Origin: Actinoalloteichus_B caeruleus
Lineage (GTDB): Bacteria; Actinomycetota; Actinomycetes; Mycobacteriales; Pseudonocardiaceae
Direction: 5' to 3' (one strand)
NCBI RefSeq assembly: GCF_000718005.1
Contig: NZ_JODV01000008.1
Length of the DNA: 64,000 nucleotides
The notes under the pieces were generated by a model that saw only the letters and a list, made by a program, of their open reading frames with translations, had not been told where the DNA came from and did no database searches. The position numbers and the translations under genes were made by a program. Every line of letters begins with the position of its first letter. Position 1 is the first letter of the stretch. Shown piece by piece: positions 7,760-18,400 of the stretch.

Positions 7760-9427
7760 CTACCGCACGGGCCGTTGGTCGAGTTGGGGCAGGGAACCGA
7801 GGCGGTCGGGATGCCACGGCTCGACGTTGGCGCTCTCCTCGGCCCGGAACCCCAGCCCCAGCTCGGCGCAGAGGTACTGGGTGACGAACCGGCCCGTGGA
7901 GGCGGCCCGGATCAGCCCCCCCATTCCCACCCACTGCCCGGTCATCCAGAAGTTCGCCAGACCGGGCAGTCGCATCCGGTCCTTCGCGATCAGCTCGTTG
8001 GCCACGTCCTCCGCGTCGGAGAACGCCTTCCACGCGAGGATGCTGCCGACGTGGTTCCCGGTGTAGCGCAGCGTCGTCGCGGGCGAGGCGATGTCCACGA
8101 GTTCGATCCGGTCCCGCAGGTGCGGCAGGCGGTCCACGAGCACCGTGCGCACGAAGTCGGCGAGTTCGCGCTTCCTGGCCCAGTAGGCCTTCCGGTCGGT
8201 GCTCCGCAGCTCGGCCCAGTAGTGGAAGTCGCTGAAGTAGGTGCAGTGGATGACCGACTTGCCCGGTGGCGCGAATCCCTCCGAGTAGTGCGAGCGCAGC
8301 TGCACGACCAGGCTGGGTTGGAGGGCCCCGGGCAGCCGCTCCGCCTCCTGGTCGCTGAGCAGGTAGGTGGAGCTGTGCGGGTCGGCCGCGTCGAACTCGC
8401 CGTCCACCCCGACGAAGGCCGACACCACCGCGGGGAACAGGATCCCCGGCCGGTCGATCAGTTCGTCGTAGAGGCGCTCGACCCGGGGGCTGGTGTACTC
8501 GCCGCCGAGCAGCTGGTAGATCGTCGTCTGCCCGTCGCAGGCCGAGACGACGTGGTCGGCGTAGTGCCGCTCACCTCCCTTCAGCTCCACTCCGACCGCC
8601 CGGCCGTCCTCGACCAGGACGCGCTCCACCCGGCTCCGGTAGTCGATCCGCCCGCCCAGACCGGTGTAGCGGTCCTCGATGGAACGCGCCAGGCCCAGCG
8701 AGCCGCCCTGGGGGAACCCCGCGTTCTGGTGGTAGGCGCTGGCCATGTTGAACAGGAACGGCAGCACCGGGAACGTCTCGGGGTCCTGGAAGAAGATGTT
8801 GCGGAACGCACGGCGCAACAACGGGTCCTGGAACCGGTCGGCGAAGGTGTGCATCTGCGTCGCCGCGGTCCGCCAGAACAGCCGGAAGCGGGGAAGCACG
8901 GTGCGCAGGGTCCGGAGCCGCTCCCGCAGGGTCCGGAGGGGCGGCGGCGTGAGGAAGGGGTACAGCTCGAACTCGGTGAACCGCCGCAGGTCCCGGCAGA
9001 AGGACCGGATCAGCGGCGCGTCCACCGGGGACAGCTCGGTGAGGTGCCGTTCGAGGCGGTCCGGGTCGTTGTAGAAGATGACCTCCCGCCCGTCCTCGTC
9101 GACGACCCGGTTGAACATCTCGAAGTTGGTGATGGTCTTGCCGTCCAGCGCCCCGAGTTCCCGCCACACCTGGTTGGCGTCGTTGCCCGGCGCCGTTCCG
9201 ATCAACCACTCGATGCAGTAGTCGAAGACGTAGCCCTCGCGGGCCCAGGCGGTGCAACAACCGCCCGGCAGGACGTGCTTCTCGAAGATCCGGGTCTCCA
9301 GGCCACTCATCTGGCCGTAGCAGCCGGTCGCCATCCCGCTGACACCCGCGCCGATGATGATCACCCGGGGCGGTTCGCCCGGCACGGGATCGCGGCGTTC
9401 CCACACCGGTCGCCTCTCACGCGGCAT
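7760..9427 (-). CDS. ftdC: Phytoene-desaturase-like FAD oxidoreductase, PTM ring-forming (FtdC-like)
   Basis: 555-residue paralogue of the next gene. The FAD motif VIIIGAGVSGMATG lies near residues 22-35, followed by HVLPGGCCTAW, and the C-terminal flavin region reads WMTGQWVGMGGLIRAAS. The ATG at 9427 lies inside the 3' end of the PKS-NRPS gene: 11 bases overlap, so the genes are translationally coupled, with GGGGG 8 bases upstream. PTM clusters with two such enzymes plus one MDR reductase (HSAF, frontalamide, pactamide types) make 5/5/6-fused carbocycles, whereas ikarugamycin needs only one. The ring-system prediction is therefore inference from gene count. Confidence 0.85.
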   Translation of the reverse strand: MPRERRPVWERRDPVPGEPPRVIIIGAGVSGMATGCYGQMSGLETRIFEKHVLPGGCCTAWAREGYVFDYCIEWLIGTAPGNDANQVWRELGALDGKTITNFEMFNRVVDEDGREVIFYNDPDRLERHLTELSPVDAPLIRSFCRDLRRFTEFELYPFLTPPPLRTLRERLRTLRTVLPRFRLFWRTAATQMHTFADRFQDPLLRRAFRNIFFQDPETFPVLPFLFNMASAYHQNAGFPQGGSLGLARSIEDRYTGLGGRIDYRSRVERVLVEDGRAVGVELKGGERHYADHVVSACDGQTTIYQLLGGEYTSPRVERLYDELIDRPGILFPAVVSAFVGVDGEFDAADPHSSTYLLSDQEAERLPGALQPSLVVQLRSHYSEGFAPPGKSVIHCTYFSDFHYWAELRSTDRKAYWARKRELADFVRTVLVDRLPHLRDRIELVDIASPATTLRYTGNHVGSILAWKAFSDAEDVANELIAKDRMRLPGLANFWMTGQWVGMGGLIRAASTGRFVTQYLCAELGLGFRAEESANVEPWHPDRLGSLPQLDQRPVR

Positions 9428-12400
9428 CGACGACACCCCCGGCCAGCAGGACGCGCAGCAGGTCGGCGTTGGCCTCGGCGTGCTCCTGGTCGAGCATCTC
9501 CGCGTGCGTGCCCGATCCGCGCAGCACGGTGGTGCGGGTCCTGGAGCCGCCGTACCAGCTGCCCGGGGCGGTGGCCGCGTAGGAGTCCACGCGGTCCTGG
9601 TCCGAGACGAGGGTGATCGGGGCGACGATCGTGCCGGTGTTGGGGGTGCGGCTGGAGAACTCCAGGTAGTCCCTGGCCTGGCTCATCGTCTCCTTGCTCA
9701 CGATGTCGGAACCGGTGTGCCGCCTCAGGTGGTCGCTGAGCTCCTCCTGGAAGACCGCCAGGTGTTCCTCGGCCAGTTCGAAGGTCTCGGTCAGCCGGTG
9801 CGAGTCGAGGATCACCACTTCCCGCACCACGCGGCCCCGGGCCTCCAGTTCCCTGGCCACCTCGTAGGCGAGGTTCCCGCCGAGGGAGTACCCCAGGAGG
9901 AGCAGCTGGCCCTCCTCCCGCAGGGACTCGACCAGGTCGGCGTAGCGACCCACCTTGTCGTCCCCGGTGAGGTAGTTGAAGGCCACGAGCCGGTACTCGT
10001 CGAGCTGGGCCGCGAACTGCCGGTAGACCAGACCGTGCCCGCCGGCCGGTGGGAAGCAGAAGACGGTGTCGTCCCGGTCGGGGTTGAACCGCAGGTAGGG
10101 CAGCGCTCCCTCGGTCCGACCCGTCACGATGTCCTGCACCGCGCTGGCCATGCCGTGCAGGGTCGTGACCCGGAAGAGCTGGCTCACGGGGATGCTGACC
10201 GCGAACTCGTTCTGGAGGTGGTAGATCAGTTCGATCAGCTTGATCGACCCGCCGCCCAGTTCGAAGAAGTCGTGGTGGAGGCCGACCCGCTCCACGCCGA
10301 GCAGTGCTTCCCAGTGCGCGGCCATCCTGACCTCGTACAGGGTGGTGGGGGGCTCGTAGGGCTGTTCGTCGTCGGCGCCGTCCGGGGCCGGGAGGGCGGC
10401 GATGTCGACCTTCCCGTTGGGGGTGAGGGGCAGCGCGTCCAGCTCGACGAGGTGGGTGGGGATCATGAAGGTGGGCAGGTACTCGGCGAGGTGCCTGCGC
10501 AGCTCGCGCCGGTCGAACCCGACGTCGGGCACGGCGACGCAGTAGGCGCAGAGGACGTTCTCCCCCCGGCCGTCCGCGCGCACGGTGACCACGGCCTCGG
10601 ACAGCCCGTCCCACGAGGTGAGCCGGGACTCGATCTCGCCGGTCTCGATGCGGTGACCGTGCACCTTGACCTGGTTGTCGACCCTGCCGAGCAGTTCCAC
10701 CCCCCCAGCCGTGTCCCAGCGGGCGAGGTCGCCGGTGCGGTACAGCCGCAGCGCCGGGGCGTCCGGTGCCGTGCCGAGCACCCGGGTGACGAAGCGCGCG
10801 TCGGTCTGCTCCGGGTCACCGACGTAGCCGTCGGACACGCCCTCGCCGCCGATCCACAGCTCGCCCGGCACCCCCGTGGGGGTCGGTTCGCCGCGCTCGT
10901 CCAGGATGTACAGCTCACTGCCGGGCAACGGCCGTCCGATCGGGACCATCTGTCCGGGTTCGAGGTGGTCCACCGAACCCTCGAAGTAGGCGCTGTCGAT
11001 GGTGGTTTCGCTCAGGCCGTAGGAGTTCACCAGGCGCGTGCTGGGCCCGCACAGGTTCCGCAGCCGCTGGTACTCCTCGACCTTCCAGGCGTCGGAACCG
11101 ACGACCAGCAGGCGGAGGGAGTCGAGCCGCTCCCCCTCGTTCTCGCAGTAGGTCGCCAGGGTCCGCACGACCGCGGGGACGAACTCGCCGCAGTCCACCC
11201 GCTCGGCGAGGATCGTCCGGTGCAGACGTGCCGTGTCGAACAGCAGGTCGCGGTCCACCAGCACCAGGGTTCCGCCGGAGCAGAGGGCGCGGACGAGGTC
11301 ACCGGTGAAGACGTCGAAGGAGAAGCTGGCCATCTGGAGGTGCACCCGCACCTCGTCGTCGAGCCGGTACTCGGTGCGCCAGGCCTCCTGGACCGAGGCG
11401 AGGTTGCGGTGGCTGACCCGCACCGCCTTGGGCCTGCCGGTGGATCCGGAGGTGTAGATGACGTAGGCCGGCGAGTCGAGGTCGACCGGTGCCGGCACGA
11501 ACCCGGGGTCGGGGTCGGCGGCGAGCTCGTCGAGGGTGACCACCGCGCAGGGCAGCGCGGTGAGCCGGTCGCGGACCGGCGGGTCGGCGACGACCAGCGC
11601 GGCGGAGGCCGTGCTGACCATGTAGTCGAGGCGCTCGGCCGGGTACCCGGGGTCGAGGGGCAGGTAGGCGGCGCCGGTGCGGAGCACGGCCAGGACGGTG
11701 CAGATCAGCTCGGGTGACTTCTCCTGGCAGAGCGCGACCACCGCTCCGGGGCGCGCTCCCCTGGCCCGCAGGTGGCCGGCGATCTCGTCGGCCCTCCGCA
11801 TCAGTTCCCCGTACCGCAGCTGCTGGCTGGGGCCGTCCTCGACGGGCAGGGAGACCGCGACGGCGTCGGGCGTCCTGGCCGCCGCCTCGGCGATGAGGTC
11901 GTGGACCGGGCGGCGGGCGGCGGCCTCGATCCGGTTCGCCCCGCTCCAGCCGTCGAGGATCTCCGCTCGTTCCTCGTTACCCAACAGCGGCAGCCGGTCG
12001 ACCGGCTCGGCGGGCGCCGCCGAGGTCAGCCCGGTCAGCAGGTTGACGTAGTGCTCCGCCAGTCGCCGCATGGTCCTGGGGAGGAAGAGGTCGGTGTTGT
12101 ACTTGAAGACGCAGTGGAAGCGGTGCTCGGCCTCGTCCTCGTAGGCGGAGAGGGTGAGGTCGAACTGTCCCTCCTCCTCGGGGAGGTCGATGTAGTCGAG
12201 TCGGTAGCCGTACTTCTCGGTGGCCACCCGGTGGACGAGGAGGATGAACATCGCCTGGAACACGGCGGAGCGGCTGGGGTCGTGCTGGAGACCGAGCTCG
12301 TCCACCAGCAGCACGAAGGGGTACTCCTGGTTGTCGAGTCCGTTGAGGACCGTGCCGCGGACCCGGTCCAGGAGTTCGGTGACGGAGGGCTCGCCCCCGA

Positions 12401-15400
12401 GGTCGACGTGCAGCGGCAGCGGGTTGACGAAGTACCCGTAGACGGAGGAGAACTGCTGCTCGGTCCGCCCGGTGACCGGGCTGCCGACGATCACCTCGTC
12501 CTGCCCGGAGTGGCGCTGGAGCAGCAGGTAGTAGGCGGCGATGAGCACCACGAAGACCGTGACGTTGTGCTCCCGGGCCAGTGCGTGCACCCGGGCGGTG
12601 AGGTCCTCGTCGAGCGTGAAGAACTCCGAGGCGCCGTTGTGGGTCTGCACCGGTGGCCGGGGCTTGTCGGTGGGCAGGTTCAGGATCGGTACCTCGGCCG
12701 GCAGGTGGTTGAGCCAGTACTCGCGCATCCGGCGCGCGTCCGCGCTCGCCAGGAACCGGTTCTGCCAGTTCAGGAAGTCGAGGTACCGGGCGCCGACCGG
12801 GGCCAACCCGGCCGCCGCGAGCAGCTCGGGGTCGGCCGTGCTCCGCCCGGTGGCCCGCATCGTCTCGTAGGTGGCGAGGAGCTCCTCGATGAAGGTGAAG
12901 GTGGAGATCGCGTCCGAGATGATGTGGTGGACGGCCTTCATGATCAGCCAGCGGTCCGGCCCTCGGCGGAACAGGCGGAACCGGACCAGCGGATCCCGCT
13001 CCAGGTCGTAGGGCCTGCGGTACTCGTCGATGATCATCTGGTAGATCTCGGGCCACGCCGTGTCGGCCACGTCGAACAGGGCGACGTCGGCCTCCGCGCG
13101 CGGGGAGACCCGCTGGACGGCCTGCCCGTCCCGCAGCAGGAAGTTCGTGCGCAGGCTGGGATGCCGGTCGATCAGCGCCCGGACCGCCTCGAACATGAGT
13201 TCCGGTTCGAGCTCGGTGCGGACCTCCACGGCACCGCCGATGTTGTAGGCGAAACCGTCGGGGTGCAGCTGCTTGAGGAACCACAGCGCCTTCTGGTTCT
13301 GCGTGAGGGGGTACTCGCCCTCGTCCTGGTACACCTCGATGACGGTGGCATCCGGGCCCTGGTCGCCGTCCTCGGCGACGAGGTCGCGGACCTGCGTGTG
13401 CAGGCCGTCGAGCAGTTCCTCGATCGGTGAGCTGCTGAGCAGGGCCACGACCGGCAACGCGACACCGAGCTCCGTGTGCAGTCGGGTGCGCAACTCCATC
13501 GCCAGCAGCGAGTCCAGCCCCAACGTGTTCAGGCTCGAGTCGGGTTCCACCTGGTCGGAGCGCACCCGCAGCACCGAGGAGGTGATCTCGGTGAAGCGGG
13601 CACCGAGCAGATCACGCCGCAGCTCCTCGTCCGCGGCGCGGAACTCGTCGAGGAAGCTGCTGGTCCCGGCGGTGGCTCCGGCGCCTCCGGACGCGGCCAG
13701 GTCGGCGACCAGGGGCGGTGGCGTCGTGTACCAGGCGAGGAACACCGGCCAGTCCACCACCGTGGCGACCAGCAGCTGGGCCTGGTCCAGACCGAGGACC
13801 CTCTCCAGGACGGCCATCCCGGCCTCGGGGGCGAGGGAACTCATCCCCCGGCTGACCCGGTAGTGCTCGATCAGGCCGAGTTCCTCGATCATGCCCGTGG
13901 CCCACGGCCCCCAGTCGACGCTGAGCGCGGGGAGCCCCTGGGCGCGCCGGTGGTGCGCGAGCGCGTCGAGGAAGGCGTTGCCGGCCGCGTAGTTGCTCTG
14001 CCCGGCCGTGGTGAGCAGCGAGGCGATCGAGGCGAACAGGACGAAGTGTTCGACGGGGTCGTCGAGCAGGTGCTTGTGCAGCAGGTAGCCGCCCACGACC
14101 TTGGGGTCGTGCACCGCGTCGAAGGTGTCCCGGTCCATCTCGGGCAGGAGGGTGTCCCGGACGTGACCGGCGAGGTGGAAGACACCGCGGATGGGCGGGG
14201 CGCCGCTCCGGCGGTGCTCGACCAGCCAGGACGACAGCGCGTCCTCGTCCGTCACGTCGACGGGGGCGATGACCGGCTGGGCGCCCAGCGCCTCCAGCTC
14301 GCGCACGAACCGGACGGTCTCGGCCTCGCGGGTGGACGGGTCCAGTTCGCTCCAGCGGGACCGGTCGGGCAGCGTCCTCCTGGCCACGAGGACGAGCCGG
14401 CGCGCCCCCCGGTGGACCAGGGTCCGGCACAGCAGGCGCCCGAGCGCGCCGAACGCGCCGGTGACCAGGTAGCTGCCGTCGGCGCGGAGCCGGGGCGGCA
14501 GCGGCCGGGTCAGGTTCTCGGGCGGGCGGAGCCGGTTGGTGTGCCGCTGGTCGCCGCGCAACGCGACCTCGTGCTCGTCGTCGACCGCGAGTTCCCGCAG
14601 CAGGGCCTCGGCCTCGGCGTGGAGGTCCGGCCCGGTGTGCTGGGCGCCCGGGTCGAGATCGACCAGCTTGCCCCGGTTGTCGACGAGCTCCTGGTACCAG
14701 AGGACCCGTGCCACGCCCCAGGATGGCGCGCCCAGCGGCTCGACGGCCTCGTCGGCGCGTACGGCCTGAGTGCCCCGGGTGACCACGTGGAGGCGGGCGG
14801 AGGCCCCCTCGTCCGTCAGGGCCTGGGCGAGAGCGAGGAGGGTGTAGGCACCGAGGCTGGTGTGCTCGGCGAGGTCCTCCCGGCCGGTGTCGGCGAGGTG
14901 GGGCAGGTCGAGGTTCCACAGGTGGACGACGGTGTCGAAGCCGCCGTCGGCGGCGGTGTCGGCCAGCAACGCGCGCAGGTCGGTCCGGGATCCGGGGGCG
15001 ACGGTCGACTCCGGTCGCTCGGCGCCCAGCGTGTAACCCGGCCCGGGTCGCACCAGGTGCGCTCGCCCGCCCCGCCCGGTGACCAGGGCGGCCAGGGCCT
15101 CGCCCAGCCCACCCCGGTCCGCGAGGATCAGCCAGTTCCCCGGCGCCGCTGGGGTGTCGGCGGTCCGGTCGTGCTCCCACGGGGCCTCGACCCAGGTGGG
15201 GGTGGCCAGCCACCCGTCGATCGTGGAGACGCTGACGGCGGTGGAGGCCTTCTCGACGTCGGCGGCCCGGAAGTCGCTGACGCGGCCGAGCGGGGTGCCG
15301 TCCTCGGTGTAGAGGTCGATGTCGCCGATGAGCTCGTCACCGTCACCGACGCCCAGCCGCGCGTGCGCCCACAGCGCACGGTCACCCACCGGGTCGACGC

Positions 15401-18400
15401 GGACCTCGCCGATGGAGAGGGGCAGTCTGATCCCGGTGTCGAGCCGTTCGGCCTCCGCGCCCAGCACGAAGGGGGTGAGCAGCGTCTGGAAGCAGGAGTC
15501 GAGCAGGACCGGGTGCAGGTGGTGGTCCTCGGCGTCCGCGCCCAGGTCCCGGGTCGGCCGGATCCGGGCGAGGGCCTCCCCGGACCCGATCCACACCTCC
15601 TCGATGCCCTGGAAGGCAGGGCCGTAGTGGTAGCCGGCCTCGGCCAGTCCCGTGTAGCACGCCGTGGCGTCCAGGTGCCGGCTCGCCCGGTCGCGGACGA
15701 GGTCGACGTCCAGGGTGGAGCTGAGGCGTCGACGCTGGCCGGCCCGGACCACCCCGGTGGCGTGCACGGTGGGTTCCGCTCCGGCGTCGGCGACCGTCGC
15801 GATCCGGAACTCGGCGCCGGAGGAGGAGAGGGAGAACTGGACGGTGCGCACCTCGGAGTCGGGCAGGAAGAGGGCCTTGCGGAGCTCGACGTCCGCGACG
15901 GTGGCCCGCGCCCCTCCCGTCAGCGCGCGGACCGCCTGGTGCGCCATCTCGACGTAGCCGGCGGCGGGGAACAACGCGTTGCCCTGGATACGGTGGTCGT
16001 CCAGATAGGGCATGGTCTCGACGTCGAGCCGCGCCTCCCAGGTCGGCTCGGCGTTGCCGGTGCGGCGGCCGAGCAGCGGGTGGTCGACCTCGCCGAGCCG
16101 GATCTGGCGGACCGGTTCCGGTTCCACCCAGTAGCGGTCGCGCCGCCAGGGGTAGCGGGGCAGGGCCACGGTGGACCCGGTGGGGTGGATCGTCGCCCAG
16201 TCGATGGCCACGCCCAGGTTGTGCAGCGCGGCGAGTGACTGGGTGAACCGCTCGACCTCGCCCTCCTGCCGTCGGATCGAGGGGATCGTGCGGCCGTCCA
16301 CCCCGTGCTCGCCGAGGCATTCCCTGATGGAGTGGGCGAGGACCGGGTGCGGCCCGACCTCCAGGAACACGCTGTACCCGTCGGCGGCCATCCGGTCGAC
16401 GGCGGCCCGGAACCGGACGCTGTCGCGGACGTTCTTCCACCAGTAGCCGCCGTCGAGTTCCGTGCCGTGAGCCCGTCCCTCCTCGCCGGTCAGGTAGAGC
16501 GGGAGCTGGGCAGGGCGCGGGTCGAGCTCGGAGAGGGAGGAGAGGAGGTCCTCCTTGATCGGGTCCATGCGAGCGCTGTGGTAGGGCACCCGGACGGTGA
16601 GGAACTTCGCGAAGATCTGCTCGTCCCGCAGCGCGCCGGCCAGTTCGGCCAGCGCGTCCTGGTCGCCGGCCAGGGTCATCCCGGTCGGGCTGTTGACGGC
16701 GGCGATCGAGACCCGGTCGCCGTAGGGGGCGACCCGGCGGGCGGCCTCCTCCTCGGCCAGGCTGACGGCGAGCATCGTGCCGGTCCCGACCAGCTTCTGC
16801 TGGAGCCGGGACCGGTGCACGGCGACCCGCGCCGCGTCCTCCAGGGTGTAGACGCCGGCCTCGTGGAAGGCGGCGATCTCCCCGGTGCTGTGGCCGACGA
16901 TCGCGTCGGGGTGGACTCCCCGGGATCTCCAGAGGGCCGCCAACCCGACCTGGACCGCGAAGTTCGCCGGCTGCGCCAGCCAGGTCTCGGCCATCTGGGA
17001 GTCGGACTCGCTGGCGTTCATCTCCTCGATCAACGACCAGTCGGCGAACAGCCGGAGCGCGGCGTCACACCGTTCCACGGCCTCGCGGTACACCGGCTCC
17101 GACTCGAAGAGCTGGCGGCCCATCGCCCACCACTGCGGTCCCATGCCGGTGAACACCCAGGCCAACCGGCGGTCCCCCGCGTCCCGGCACTGGTCGACGA
17201 GCAGGTGTGGGTGCGCCTCGCCCCTGGCGAACTCGGCGAGGCGGTCCTGGAGGGACTCCCGGGACGAGTAGACGACCGACAGGCGGTGCTCCAGGTGCTG
17301 GCGGCGGCGGGCGAGGGTGTGGCCGAGGTCGGCGAGGCTGACGGGTTCGTGTTCACGCGCGAGTTCGGCCCGGATGTTCCCGGCGAGCTCGGGCAGCGCC
17401 TCGGGGTCACGGGCGGTCAGGGGCAGGATGCCGAACTCCCCGGGCGTGGAACGCTCCACACCGGACGCGCGGACCGGTGCCTCCTCGAGCAGGACGTGGG
17501 CGTTGGTGCCGCCGAAGCCGAAGGAGTTGACCCCGGCGCGGGCCGGCCCCTCGTGCTCCGGCCAGTCGGTGACCGAGGTGGGGATCTCGTAGGGCAGGGA
17601 GTCGAGGTCGATGGCCGGGTTGACCTGGTCCAGGTTGATGTGCGGCGGGATCGTCCGGTTCTCCAGGCACAGCACCGTCTTGATGAGGCCGGCGATCCCG
17701 GCGGCGGACTCCGTGTGCCCGATGTTCGTCTTGACCGAGCCGACGTAGCAGCGCGTTCCGGGTGCCCGCCCGACGGCGAGGGCGCGGCCGAGTGCGTTGG
17801 CCTCGATCGGGTCACCCACGGGGGTGGAGGTGCCGTGGGCCTCCATGTACTGGAGGTCGCCCGGTTGGATGCCCGCGTCCGCGCAGACCCGTTCGATGAG
17901 GCTGACCTGGGCGTCCGGGTTGGGGACCGTGATGCCGTTGGTCCGGCCGTCCTGGTTGACACCGCTGGCTGTGATGACGGCGTGGATGGGGTCGCCGTCC
18001 CGGATCGCCTCGTCGAGGAGCTTGAGCGCGACCACTCCGACTCCCTCGGCACGGACGTAGCCGTTGGCCGACGCGTCGAAGGTGCGGGACCGGCCGTCCG
18101 GCGACAGGAACCCGCCCTTGGTCTCCGCGATGGTGTACTGCGGGGTGAGGTGCAGCAGGGTGCCGCCGGCCAGCGCGAGCTCGGTCTCACCCCGGCGCAG
18201 GCTCTGGCAGGCCAGGTGCACCGCGACCAGCGAGGAGCTGCACGCGGTGTCGATCGAGACGCTGGGTCCCCGGAAGTCGAAGCAGTAGGAGATCCGGTTC
18301 GACACCATCGTCATCATCGTGCCGGTCGCGGTGTGGGCCGCGAGGGTCTCGAAGCTGAGGTCGGCGAACTGGAGGATCTTGTAGTCGAGGGTGAAGGCAC

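Noticed and set aside
13476..16238. 920-codon open frame antisense to the PKS-NRPS gene
   Set aside because: It has the Gly/Val/Arg/Asp-rich composition of antisense frames in high-GC DNA and mirrors the synthase domains exactly. Several similar long frames oppose the same gene.
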